Assembly (NCBI GenBank): GCA_965116395.1
Contig: OZ220684.1
Coordinates: 5,146,001-5,210,000 of the forward strand
Direction of reading: 5' to 3'
Source: Bin5 sp965116395
Lineage (GTDB): Bacteria; Chloroflexota; Anaerolineae; Caldilineales; Caldilineaceae
DNA length: 64,000 nt
Below the pieces are notes generated by a model. The model had not been told where the DNA came from, searched no databases, and saw only the letters and a program-made list of their open reading frames with translations. Numbering within the stretch: the first letter of the stretch is position 1; each line of letters starts with the position of its first letter. The position numbers and the translations under genes were made by a program. Positions 49,696 through 57,907 of this stretch are shown here, piece by piece.

Positions 49696-52017
49696 CTACT
49701 TCTGGCGTTGCAAGAGTTGATTGGCCAGTTCAAGTAGCAGGGAATCGTCAGCCCGGTCTCCCAAGCCATCATAGAGAGCTTCCATCGCCGCGTTGTGATA
49801 GCGCTTTACTTGCTCTTCTGACCAGCGTTTCGCTTCAATCCCGTCCAGGATAGCGAGTACTTGGGCGAGATGCTCCTCGACCATTCCATCGCGCCACAGT
49901 ACATTGATTTTGCCGGCTGCCTCGGGGTGCTCCAATCCAAATAGCATGGGCAGGCTCTTCTTGCGCCGCAGGATATCGTTTCCTGCGGCCTTCCCAGTCA
50001 CTTCGGGATCGCCCCAAATGCCCAGTATGTCATCCTGTATCTGAAAAGCAAGTCCGATGTTGTGCCCAAACCGATGCATACATTCGGCTTGACGGGTGTC
50101 GGCGCCGCCGAAGAGCGCCCCCACCGCGACCGATCCTGCAACCAGGGCGGCAGTCTTCCCTTTTATCATTTGCAAGTATTCGGCGACGGTCACATCTTCT
50201 CGCTCTTCAAAGCTCAGATCGAGGTGCTGGCCTTCTGTCAAGCCGATACAGATCTTTGTAAAGTGTTCGAGAGCGGCGAGTGCCAGGCCGTTCCCTGGGC
50301 TCGTGGAGTGAGGGGCGGCAGAAGATGGATGAACTGCCGATCGCATTAGTGCTGAGAAAGCGAGAGCGAACAGCCCGTCGCCTACGTTTATCGCTTGAGG
50401 CACGCCCCAAAGCGCCCAAACTGTTGGTCGGTGGCGGCGGAGCTCGTCTCCGTCTTCGATATCATCGTGGACAAGAGAGAAGTTGTGAAGAATCTCGACC
50501 GCAGCCGCAGCTGGAATCGCATTGGCCGGATTCCCGCCGACCGCTTCGCACGCGATCAGGCAAAGCAGCGGCCGTATGCGCTTTCCTGCCGCAAGAGAGT
50601 GGGGACGGAGGGCCTCATCTGCCCAGCCCATGTGATAGTGCATCATTGCGTAATGGTTCGCCTGAAGAGGGCTGCGCGTGGCCAGAACGGACTTCATTTC
50701 ATCCTCAAGTTTTGGCAACCACAGTGAGGTAAATTCGCTCAGGGAACCGCTGCCGGGCACGCCAGCGCCCCCGCTCAGCGAATCGGACTCCGTCGTGCCG
50801 ACGGTCATCTCTTCGGGCGGTTTCCTTACCATAGCGGACTCAGGAATGGCGCGGCCGATGCCGGTGCCGCCGTCTTTGGGAATCGGGAGCAGACGCTCCT
50901 GATTGCCCCCGTGAACTCTCTCAGATGGGCTGACCTCATGCGTGCGTAGGGGAACTGACGCTGTTACACCGGTCATGTCAGCCGCTCTTACAAGGACACC
51001 GGGTTGCCTCAATGCTTCAATATTGATGGACCCGCTGGCAAACATCGCGATACGGAGCTCATCAACCAGCAGATCCATCTCCTCCACCACCGCCGCCGTC
51101 GACTCAACTGCACGCTTCAGGAACGGGGATGCCAGGCCAGCCAGGTCGGCGCCCAAAGCAGCCGCCTTTGCGACATCCTGACCATTGCGCACGCCGCCGC
51201 TTGCAAATAGAAGCAGGTCAGGCTTGCCGGCTGCCGCACGCGCGTCGCGGACATATGCCAGGCTGGTGACAGTTGGGATCCCCCACTCTCTGAAGGACGC
51301 CGCCAGCCGGCGCTGGCGCTCCGCTGGCGCGCGGTGTTTCTCAACTTCACTCCAGGATGTTCCGCCGGCGCCGGCGACGTCGATAGCACTTACGCCGGCA
51401 TCGATCAGGTTACGCGCCACCTGCGGGCCGATCCCCCAACCAACCTCCTTGACTATGACTGGAACTCCAACTTGCGCGCAGACTTCTTCAATCCGGGACA
51501 GGAGCCCGCCCCAACGAGTGTCGCCTTCCGGTTGCAATACTTCTTGTAAGGGATTCAGGTGGAGGATCAGGGCGTCGGCTTCCACCATGTCCACAGCCTG
51601 CCGGCACTGATCGACGGTGTAGCCATAGTTGAGTTGCACTGCCCCAAGATTGGCAAAAATCAGCGCGTCGGGCGCGTATGTGCGTACGAAGAAGGAGGCC
51701 TTGGTTTGGGTGTCTTCGAGGGCCGCGCGCTGGCTGCCGACACCCATGGCCAGGTTTCTTTCTTGCACAGCCTCTGCAAGGCGCTGGTTGAAGAGTCCTG
51801 CCTGGGCAGTGCCGCCGGTCATGGAGCTGACCTGAATGGGCGCGGAAAGACGCTTGCCCAATACGATGACGCTGGTGTCCACCGCGGTAAGGTCTATTTC
51901 AGGCAGTGCCTGATGGGTGAAATGGTAATGCTCAAAGCCAGACGTCAGCTGCCTAAAGGAGACATCTTCTTCCAGGTTTATGCGGATATGGTCGTCTTTT
52001 CGACCGGCCGTTGACAA
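49696..52017 (-). CDS. fusion of type 2 isopentenyl-diphosphate isomerase and polyprenyl diphosphate synthase
   Basis: 773 residues from a TTG start at 52017, six bases after GGAGG, directly giving the canonical STAGRKDDHIRINLEEDV opening of type 2 IDI. An ATG at 52155 would add 46 unrelated residues without a ribosome-binding site. Residues 1 to about 350 are the FMN- and NADPH-dependent isomerase (SSMTGGT, MGVGSQRAAL, VKEVGWGI, DVAGAGGTSW). A linker of about 75 Gly/Pro/Ser/Glu-rich residues leads to a trans-prenyltransferase of about 350 residues with FARM LVHDDIEDGD (about 518) and SARM QIQDDILGIWGD. One chain thus makes DMAPP and elongates it, probably to C20 or longer. No linked MEP or mevalonate genes are visible. 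Confidence 0.93.
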   Translation of the reverse strand: MSTAGRKDDHIRINLEEDVSFRQLTSGFEHYHFTHQALPEIDLTAVDTSVIVLGKRLSAPIQVSSMTGGTAQAGLFNQRLAEAVQERNLAMGVGSQRAALEDTQTKASFFVRTYAPDALIFANLGAVQLNYGYTVDQCRQAVDMVEADALILHLNPLQEVLQPEGDTRWGGLLSRIEEVCAQVGVPVIVKEVGWGIGPQVARNLIDAGVSAIDVAGAGGTSWSEVEKHRAPAERQRRLAASFREWGIPTVTSLAYVRDARAAAGKPDLLLFASGGVRNGQDVAKAAALGADLAGLASPFLKRAVESTAAVVEEMDLLVDELRIAMFASGSINIEALRQPGVLVRAADMTGVTASVPLRTHEVSPSERVHGGNQERLLPIPKDGGTGIGRAIPESAMVRKPPEEMTVGTTESDSLSGGAGVPGSGSLSEFTSLWLPKLEDEMKSVLATRSPLQANHYAMMHYHMGWADEALRPHSLAAGKRIRPLLCLIACEAVGGNPANAIPAAAAVEILHNFSLVHDDIEDGDELRRHRPTVWALWGVPQAINVGDGLFALAFSALMRSAVHPSSAAPHSTSPGNGLALAALEHFTKICIGLTEGQHLDLSFEEREDVTVAEYLQMIKGKTAALVAGSVAVGALFGGADTRQAECMHRFGHNIGLAFQIQDDILGIWGDPEVTGKAAGNDILRRKKSLPMLFGLEHPEAAGKINVLWRDGMVEEHLAQVLAILDGIEAKRWSEEQVKRYHNAAMEALYDGLGDRADDSLLLELANQLLQRQK

Positions 52018-52320
52018 TCGAGTCCTCCATGGGACCTCAATGTGGAACAGATTCTGCCGCTTTTCATTGGCAGGAAAGCGGATTGCGCGGTCTAACATGC
52101 GAGGCGACTCGGAGTAGGCCCATTTCGAGGCGCGGCTTCCCATTCTTTCCAACACATTCCGGGAAAGCCCTGCCTCAGCCTGCCACGCCTTGTTCGAACA
52201 TTTTATCCCAATTTCTTACAGAAAAACGTAACTCTAATTCGATTCTAGTGTTTTATGATTTATAATGCAAGATATTAGCATTGATTTTGATTACGTGTAT
52301 TGACAAAAGGGGGCATGAGT
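52018..52320. other. 303-bp divergent promoter region between the isoprenoid fusion gene and acpP
   Basis: The part near 52200-52300 is AT-rich, unlike most of the window. It holds the GGAGG of the TTG-started fusion gene (52024-52028) and a TATAAT -10 box for acpP. An open frame joined to the fusion gene (52018-52155) is considered leader. Confidence 0.55.
52261..52266 (+). promoter_or_regulatory. -10 box of candidate acpP promoter
   Basis: A perfect TATAAT lies 55 bp before the acpP ATG in an AT-rich stretch. The corresponding -35 position reads TTCGAT, which is poor, so the assignment rests on the -10 box and position. Confidence 0.4.
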
Positions 52321-52557
52321 ATGGCAACAACTTTCGAACAGGTTCGCGATATCATAGTTGATCAGCTAGATGTTGATCCTGATGAAGTGACCGAAAATGC
52401 CAAGTTCAAAGAGGATTTGGACGCAGACAGTTTGGACCTGGTTGAGTTGATAATGTCATTCGAAGAAGAGTTTGGCGGAGAAATCAGCGACGAACAAGCC
52501 CAGGAGATCGAAACAGTTGGCGATGTCGTAAAGCATCTGGAAGCCCAAGCGGCTTGA
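52321..52557 (+). CDS. acpP: acyl carrier protein
   Basis: 78 residues from ATG 52321, seven bases after AAGGGGG (an ATG two codons earlier is too close to the site). The phosphopantetheine attachment Ser lies in DLDADSLDLVELIMSFEEE, followed by ISDEQAQEIETVGDVVKHL, the helix III-IV region. The protein is acidic as expected and carries growing acyl chains in fatty acid synthesis. No fab genes adjoin it. It is monocistronic, with its own terminator immediately downstream. Confidence 0.96.
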   Translation: MATTFEQVRDIIVDQLDVDPDEVTENAKFKEDLDADSLDLVELIMSFEEEFGGEISDEQAQEIETVGDVVKHLEAQAA

Positions 52558-52588
52558 GTAAATAGCCGGCAAACAGCCTGCAAAAGGA

Positions 52589-52619
52589 GAGCGAGTTGTG
52601 AAAGCAACTCGCTCTTTTT
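52589..52619 (+). terminator. rho-independent terminator of acpP
   Basis: GAGCGAGTTG and CAACTCGCTC form a perfect 10-bp stem around TGAAAG, followed by TTTTTG. The stem overlaps a GTG that could otherwise be read as an early start of the next gene, which argues against that start. Confidence 0.95.
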
Positions 52620-52642
52620 GTTGGGGAATTGAAAACAGGGGC

Positions 52643-53329
52643 ATGGACGTGAAGGGGCCAGATGTCCGTTACAACGAGAATTTAACGCTGCTGATCATTG
52701 CCGGAGGGAGCAGCCGCCGCATGGGCTCCGAGAAGCTTCTGCTGCCTGTGCCGCCGCGTGGAATACCGTTGATTCGGCACGCGACCGACCGCCTTTTGCC
52801 GATGACTGCCAGAACAGTGGTCGTAGCCAACAGCATCGGCGTTTGTGAAGCTCTGCGCGATTCCTGCCAAAGCTGCAGACAGCGCGGCGATGATCCGGCA
52901 GTAGTTTACACAGATACGCGTTGCATTCCGGACGACTCGCCCGGAGTCGGCCCGTTGGGCGGCCTCGCAACGGGATTGCGCCGGATCGAGGGCTGGGCGC
53001 TGACTGTCGCCGGAGACATGCCCTTTCTTTCGGCGGCAGCATGCCAGTATCTGACAGACCTTGCAGACGGCGGTTGCGATGCGATTGTGCCTGTTCTAGA
53101 AGGAAGGTCACAGCCTCTGCATGCGCTCTATCACAGCCGCTGCCTCCCTGCCGTAGAAAACGTTTTGGTGGGGGGTCTGCGCCGCATGGACAGCTTCTGG
53201 CCTTATGTACGCGTCCGTTGGATTGCAGCCAGCGCACTGCGCTCCTTCGACCCGGATCTTCGCACATTTACCAACGTCAATACGCCGGCCGAGTGGGAGA
53301 AGGCGCTGTCCTTGCTTTCGCAAGGCTGA
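52643..53329 (+). CDS. MobA-like NTP transferase (molybdenum cofactor guanylyltransferase family)
   Basis: 228 residues from ATG 52643; the in-frame GTG at 52598 falls inside the acpP terminator and is rejected. The nucleotide-binding signature is LIIAGGSSRRMGSEKLLLPV near residue 15, and TVAGDMPFLSAAACQYL contains the metal-binding Asp. A PLHALYHSRCLPAVENVL segment matches MobA. The protein should attach GMP (or CMP in MocA-like enzymes) to molybdopterin. No other cofactor genes flank it. The weak Shine-Dalgarno (AGGGGC close to ATG) leaves the exact start uncertain. Confidence 0.85.
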   Translation: MDVKGPDVRYNENLTLLIIAGGSSRRMGSEKLLLPVPPRGIPLIRHATDRLLPMTARTVVVANSIGVCEALRDSCQSCRQRGDDPAVVYTDTRCIPDDSPGVGPLGGLATGLRRIEGWALTVAGDMPFLSAAACQYLTDLADGGCDAIVPVLEGRSQPLHALYHSRCLPAVENVLVGGLRRMDSFWPYVRVRWIAASALRSFDPDLRTFTNVNTPAEWEKALSLLSQG

Positions 53330-53971
53330 CCACCAGGTGTTAGAATGGGGGCCGGGAAGCCCAGTGCCCATATCGCCGCTGCAGCGCCGTCCAGAGGTTG
53401 CGATGCTTACACCGTCTGTCGAAACTTTCGGGAATGAAACTACTGGGCGACAGTAGTTGACCAGCCAGTCATCCTTGGAACCCGTCGGACGCTTGGGACG
53501 AAACTGTTTGACAGCCACCGTACGGCACGCAAGCCGAGACGTTGCGAAGAAGGCGCACAGGTTGGTGAGGGATGGTTTTGGAGGGGGGCGTTGCGGGGGC
53601 GCAGCCCCTGCACAAGGGAGGCCGCTTGCGGCCGACCGCCCAAATTCATAAAGGGCGACTACATATGGGGCGACAGCTATATGTAGGGAGATAGCCCCTG
53701 GCGGCTCCCGCTCAGTGTTCATTGAACTGGGGCGACCGCCAGCCCTGAGCGATAGGGTGCAGAGAGCCTCAGGGGCACCGCAGAGAATAGTGGTTAGCGG
53801 ATATCGGCTGGAGACATTTTGAACGCCAGCCTGAGCCTGGGTTGCACGGCGGCGAATTGACGATGGCGGAGTAGTCACTAACGAAGTTTAGCAGGCGGCC
53901 GACTTTTTCGGGAGGCAGGCGAGGTGAGGACAGGATTCTGACCTCCAGAACGACAGGACTGTGCAACGAAA
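53330..53971. other. 642-bp intergenic region
   Basis: It contains full copy F of the dispersed element (53436-53641) and about 330 bp before the radical SAM gene with no supported feature. A 256-codon minus-strand frame (53108-53878) covers this element and part of the MobA gene and is a shadow. Confidence 0.6.
53436..53641 (+). repeat. dispersed hairpin element, full copy F (subfamily 2, 206 bp)
   Basis: Begins GAAACTACTGGGC and ends GACCGCCC. The 5' end folds perfectly: AACTACT, a 7-base loop, AGTAGTT. CAGTAGTTGACC and GCCAGTCATCCTTGGAA match copy D at the same offset, and both are 206 bp. The second 3' hairpin is GGCCGC-TT-GCGGCC (53620-53633), which differs from D by paired exchanges that keep all six base pairs. 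Confidence 0.88.
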
Positions 53972-55855
53972 ATGGCAAAGCATCGAAGAGGCTCAACTCA
54001 AAAGAGGACTGCCGTCTCCAGCGGGCAAGGCCGCGGCAAGCAGCTAGAGGAGGGCGCCGTCGTCAAGGACTGGGGAGGGCGCATCCCGGTCGCGTTGACC
54101 TTTCCAAACAGCTACTACGTTGGCATGAGCAGCCTTGCGTTTCAGCTGCTGTACAGTTGGCTGAACGCTGAGCCCGACGTAGTCTGTGAGCGCATGTTCT
54201 GGCAAAAGGGCGCGGCCGCGGCGGGTGAGCCCCTGCTCTCTCTGGAAACTGGTCGCCCAGCAGATGACTTTGACATCTGGGCCTTTACAATCTCCTGGGA
54301 GATGGATTACTTTAATGTCGTTGAAATGCTGCGCCAGGCCGGGATCCCGCCGCTGGCTCAGGAGCGGCGTGACAGCAGCCGCTGGGACGGATCTGACTGG
54401 CCTCTTATCATCGCGGGCGGCCCGGGCATCACCATGAATCCGGAGCCGATGGCCCCCTTCTTCGATGCCGTTCTGATCGGGGAAGGCGAGGAGGCGGTGC
54501 CGCAGTTCCTGGAATTGTGCCGCGATGGGCTATACGAAGATCGCGAGGCGCTGCTGCAGACGCTTGACCGTGAGCCCGGTTTCTACATTCCCCATCTGCG
54601 CCCGTCGAATCGAGATCATGCCGACTTCCGCCCGGTGGAGCGGCTGTGGGTGCGCGAGCTGGCTAACTTCCCGACCCAGTCGGTGCTTTATACGCCGGAC
54701 ACGGAGTTCAGCGGCATGCACCTTATGGAAATTGCGCGTGGCTGCGGAAGAGGCTGTCGCTTCTGCCTGGCAGGTTACGTGTACCGGCCGCCACGCGAAC
54801 AGCCATTGGAGTCGCTGCTGGGCTGGGCGCGAACGGCCATGGCGAAAGGGCACGATCGCATTGGACTCGTCAGCGCCGCGGTGAGCGACCATACTCAGAT
54901 CGATGAACTGGCAACCGAGCTTGCCAGCATGGGCGCCTCCATTAGCGCCAGTTCGATGCGGATGGATCCGATCAGCGTTCCACTGATTCAGGCGATGGCC
55001 GCCGGCGGCACCCAGACATTGACAGTCGCGCCGGAAGCGGGCAGCGAACGCCTGCGGAATGTAATAAACAAGACCCAGACCGAAGAGCAGATGATGCGAG
55101 CGGTGGGGCTGGCTGCGGAGCTGGATTTTCCCCAGCTCAAGCTCTACTTTATGACAGGCCACCCAACCGAGACAGACGAGGACATACAAGAGCTGATCGA
55201 GTTTACGCTCAAGGCGCGACAGCTGTACAGGCGCCGGCTGGCCATAAACGCTACGCCCTTTGTCCCCAAGGCGCACACGCCTTTCCAATGGGAAGCGATG
55301 ATGCCGGCCGCGGAGCTTAAGCGCCGGCAGCGCAGGATAAACAAGGCGCTGGCGCGGCACGGTGTCGAGGTGCGAGCGGATTCGCCGGAATGGGCCGAAG
55401 TGCAAGCGGTTCTGAGCCGTGGAGATCGCGCGCTGGCCGATGTGCTCTTGGAGATTCCACCGGGACAACTGAATACCCGTCTCTTCTTTCGCACAATGGA
55501 AAAACTGGGGTTGGATAAGGAGCATTATCTGGGCCAGTGGAATGCAGGAGATGCTCTTCCCTGGGATATCGTCCAGAGCGGTGTAAGCGAAAACTATTTT
55601 AACTACGAATTGCGCCTGGCCACAGCAGAGCGTACGGGGCTCTCGTGCCCTCCCGACAGCGCCGGGTGTCTCACTTGCCAGGCATGTGATGACGACTGGG
55701 CCTTCCGCTACGGTAGCAATGAGAACCGGCCGATCCCTGCTGCCAAGGGCGGGGCTTGGCGGGCGCAGGATTGGCTTCCCTGGACAAAGCTCAAGGACCA
55801 GAAACACAACACCGGCCTGGGCAATGTGACTATCGAACCAGTCCCACTGGAGTGA
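53972..55855 (+). CDS. radical SAM protein with B12-binding-like N-terminus (TIGR03960-like)
   Basis: 627 residues. An N-terminal domain of cobalamin-binding type (VALTFPNSYYVGMSSLAFQLL) precedes the radical SAM barrel with its [4Fe-4S] site CGRGCRFC (CxxxCxxC) in EIARGCGRGCRFCLAGYVYR. YFMTGHPTETDEDIQELI is the later conserved barrel segment. The C-terminal part has CPPDSAGCLTCQACDD, a Cys-rich stretch that may bind another cluster. This is the first half of the TIGR03960/TIGR03936 pair often seen near ribonuclease and ribosomal genes; the DUF2344 partner is absent here. The substrate is unknown. No clear Shine-Dalgarno precedes the ATG. Confidence 0.88.
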   Translation: MAKHRRGSTQKRTAVSSGQGRGKQLEEGAVVKDWGGRIPVALTFPNSYYVGMSSLAFQLLYSWLNAEPDVVCERMFWQKGAAAAGEPLLSLETGRPADDFDIWAFTISWEMDYFNVVEMLRQAGIPPLAQERRDSSRWDGSDWPLIIAGGPGITMNPEPMAPFFDAVLIGEGEEAVPQFLELCRDGLYEDREALLQTLDREPGFYIPHLRPSNRDHADFRPVERLWVRELANFPTQSVLYTPDTEFSGMHLMEIARGCGRGCRFCLAGYVYRPPREQPLESLLGWARTAMAKGHDRIGLVSAAVSDHTQIDELATELASMGASISASSMRMDPISVPLIQAMAAGGTQTLTVAPEAGSERLRNVINKTQTEEQMMRAVGLAAELDFPQLKLYFMTGHPTETDEDIQELIEFTLKARQLYRRRLAINATPFVPKAHTPFQWEAMMPAAELKRRQRRINKALARHGVEVRADSPEWAEVQAVLSRGDRALADVLLEIPPGQLNTRLFFRTMEKLGLDKEHYLGQWNAGDALPWDIVQSGVSENYFNYELRLATAERTGLSCPPDSAGCLTCQACDDDWAFRYGSNENRPIPAAKGGAWRAQDWLPWTKLKDQKHNTGLGNVTIEPVPLE

Positions 55856-55947
55856 ATCCGGTTCGCCGTTAGGAAATCTGTCAACGCGAGAGTGTTTGAC
55901 ACCGCCAGCGTTGGCGAATCGGTTGCGGGAGGAAACCGATCAGAAAA

Positions 55948-56778
55948 ATGCACCGCATCCCTTACAACAATGGCGTGGTGACCTATTCCTTTGAAAGTTT
56001 TTCCTCTCACCCTTTGCAAGCCCATTTCAGTGCGCGCCACGGCGGCGTATCGCCCTACCCCTGGCGTAGTCTGAATTTCAGCTACAGCCGCGGCGATGAC
56101 CGTACGCGTGTGTTGGAAAACTTCGCTCGATTCTGCGCGGCCCTTGGCCAAGAGCCTGACAATCCAGTCCGCACGCACCAGGTCCACAGTGCGAACGTGG
56201 CCCGTGTCGGCTGGAAGGACGCCGGCTCCCGGCAGAAGGATTGCGATGCCCTCATCACCAATGCGGTTGCCTTGCCCCTCTTTCTCGTATTTGCCGACTG
56301 CGTGCCGCTGATTTTGTTCGATCCGGTCCGCCATGCACTGGGCGCGTGCCACGCTGGTTGGCGAGGTACCGTCAAAGGTATTGGACCCGCCGCCCTGAAG
56401 GCGATGGCGGCCGCCTTCGGGACGGACGCGGCCGATGTGCATGTGGGCATAGGACCGAGCATTGGGCCGGAGAGCTACGAAGTAGGCGATGAAGTGATCC
56501 AGATGGCTACTGCAAAGTTACCTGGCGGAGAGAAGTATTTCTACAGACATAACGGAGAACACGCAAATCCTTTTTTCGATCTTTGGCAGGCCAATGCCGA
56601 CCAATTGATAGCGGGCGGGGTACCTCGCGGCAACATCGAAATCGCGGAAATCGACACCGCGGGCAATACTGACGAGTTCTATAGCCATCGGGCCGAGAAG
56701 GGCCTATGCGGTCTTTTTGGACTACTGACCTGGCTGGAACCCCATGAGAACGGGCATCGTTCACCAGTCGATATATGA
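55948..56778 (+). CDS. pgeF: peptidoglycan editing factor PgeF / laccase-domain purine nucleoside phosphorylase
   Basis: 276 residues, Cu-oxidase_4 (YfiH) family. The zinc-binding His and Cys are in THQVHSANV, FADCVPLILFDP and ACHAGWRGTVKGI, all intact, and GIGPSIGPESYEVGDEV is the C-terminal signature. Members cleave purine nucleosides or remove wrongly incorporated L-Ser from peptidoglycan precursors; which applies is not evident. GGAGGAAA lies further than usual from ATG 55948. It is 92 bp downstream of the radical SAM gene and on the same strand. Confidence 0.92.
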   Translation: MHRIPYNNGVVTYSFESFSSHPLQAHFSARHGGVSPYPWRSLNFSYSRGDDRTRVLENFARFCAALGQEPDNPVRTHQVHSANVARVGWKDAGSRQKDCDALITNAVALPLFLVFADCVPLILFDPVRHALGACHAGWRGTVKGIGPAALKAMAAAFGTDAADVHVGIGPSIGPESYEVGDEVIQMATAKLPGGEKYFYRHNGEHANPFFDLWQANADQLIAGGVPRGNIEIAEIDTAGNTDEFYSHRAEKGLCGLFGLLTWLEPHENGHRSPVDI

Positions 56779-56784
56779 TACAAT
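56776..56784 (+). promoter_or_regulatory. extended -10 promoter element after pgeF
   Basis: TGA-TACAAT, overlapping the pgeF stop, matches an extended -10. It would start transcription about 160 bp before the membrane protein gene at 56949. The leader contains the 12-bp palindrome GGCGACGTCGCC (near 56863). Confidence 0.4.
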
Positions 56785-56948
56785 TAGACTGGACGCAGAC
56801 GGTCGTCGTCTGGTGCCGAGAAACTTCCGAGACGCAGAGCAGTTCCGCAATTGAAGCAGGCGACGTCGCCGACCAGCGGCCAAATGCTAAGTGCCTGAGC
56901 ATGAGAGGCGGAGTTGCTCTGCCGTTAGTCAGGACTGGTTGATTCCGC

Positions 56949-57758
56949 ATGTCGGAAAGCACAAACCGATTTGAAGAGTTGCTGCGCAGGCTTGGTTTAG
57001 ATTCCATGCCGACCTACCAGCAGATTTTTGAATCGATGGATCCGCTGTCGTGGACGCTGGTTCTGCTCCTGACCGGGGCAGTGATACTTGGCGTGTTTTT
57101 CACACTGAACACACGGTACAGTTTTCACGCTTTCCAGGAGGCGGAAGCGACGCCTGACGTCCTCTTGGCAAGGCTGAAGCAGGATCCGACATACCTGACG
57201 CCGCCGTCCATTATCAGCCGGCTGGGGGCGGAAACAACGTTACAGCTGCTGGAGTATGGCGACCAGGTAACAGCCGGGCAGTGGCGATCAATGTGGAATC
57301 GCGTGCGGGAGGAGCTATTGGGGCTGCTCTCTTCGCAACACGCGTTTGGCCCTATTTTCGCTCTGGCCAACTATTACATGAGCACTGATACCGAAGAGCC
57401 GGACAGCATGCGTATTCGCCGGACGGCATTGATTCACAAGCTGGGCCAGCGGCGGCAACTCGAACCGGGAGCCGACGGCATGCTGGCGCAGTTGCGCCTG
57501 GTGCGGCACCCTGCAGAGCAACTGGGCGAATTGGGCTTTGATGGGCCAACGATTTGGCTGGAGAGTGCCGAGGACTCTATGGCGGTGGAAGGTCCCATCA
57601 TTCAGATGGGAACTGTTCGATTCGAAACGGTTGATCGAGCGAGCGTTGGCATTACCATTCAGAGGACACCTACTGTCGGCGGGAACTTTACGATGCAGAT
57701 GGAGAAACGAAACGACATGTGGGTCGTTGTCAACGAGCAGGTCAACTGGGAACCTTAG
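56949..57758 (+). CDS. hypothetical single-span membrane protein
   Basis: 269 residues, no family recognised. One membrane helix (about 33-52, WTLVLLLTGAVILGVFF) follows a short, charged N-terminus. The rest is a soluble domain of about 215 residues, with helical first half (LLARLKQDPTYLTPPSIISRLG) and a beta-rich end where SVGITIQRTPTVGGNFTMQME alternates hydrophobic residues. The topology is probably N-in with the large domain outside. No Shine-Dalgarno is obvious; the ATG follows GATTCCGC. It precedes a membrane-bound GAF/HTH protein by 149 bp and might belong to the same envelope system, but this is only proximity. Confidence 0.65.
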   Translation: MSESTNRFEELLRRLGLDSMPTYQQIFESMDPLSWTLVLLLTGAVILGVFFTLNTRYSFHAFQEAEATPDVLLARLKQDPTYLTPPSIISRLGAETTLQLLEYGDQVTAGQWRSMWNRVREELLGLLSSQHAFGPIFALANYYMSTDTEEPDSMRIRRTALIHKLGQRRQLEPGADGMLAQLRLVRHPAEQLGELGFDGPTIWLESAEDSMAVEGPIIQMGTVRFETVDRASVGITIQRTPTVGGNFTMQMEKRNDMWVVVNEQVNWEP

Positions 57759-57907
57759 GATGTTTTAGGCAGGGTTCGAAAACAGACGGTCTCACCCGCA
57801 GATTGCCTCCTCGAACAGGGGGAGACAGAGTCAGCGGACAGTGGGAGGCGGCGCCTCACACATTCGCCTCAATCACGAGGAATCTGCAATTCGAGTGACT
57901 GTACCTT

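Noticed and set aside
52598..52642. GTG start extending the mobA-like gene upstream
   Set aside because: The codons lie in the perfect terminator hairpin of acpP and encode residues not seen in the family.
4440..53641. Dispersed hairpin element considered as CRISPR repeat or inverted-repeat transposon
   Set aside because: Copies are kilobases apart, about 206-213 bp, without spacers, without terminal inverted repeats and without target-site duplications.
54530..55807. 425-codon minus-strand open frame
   Set aside because: Antisense to the radical SAM gene; no ribosome-binding site or family features.
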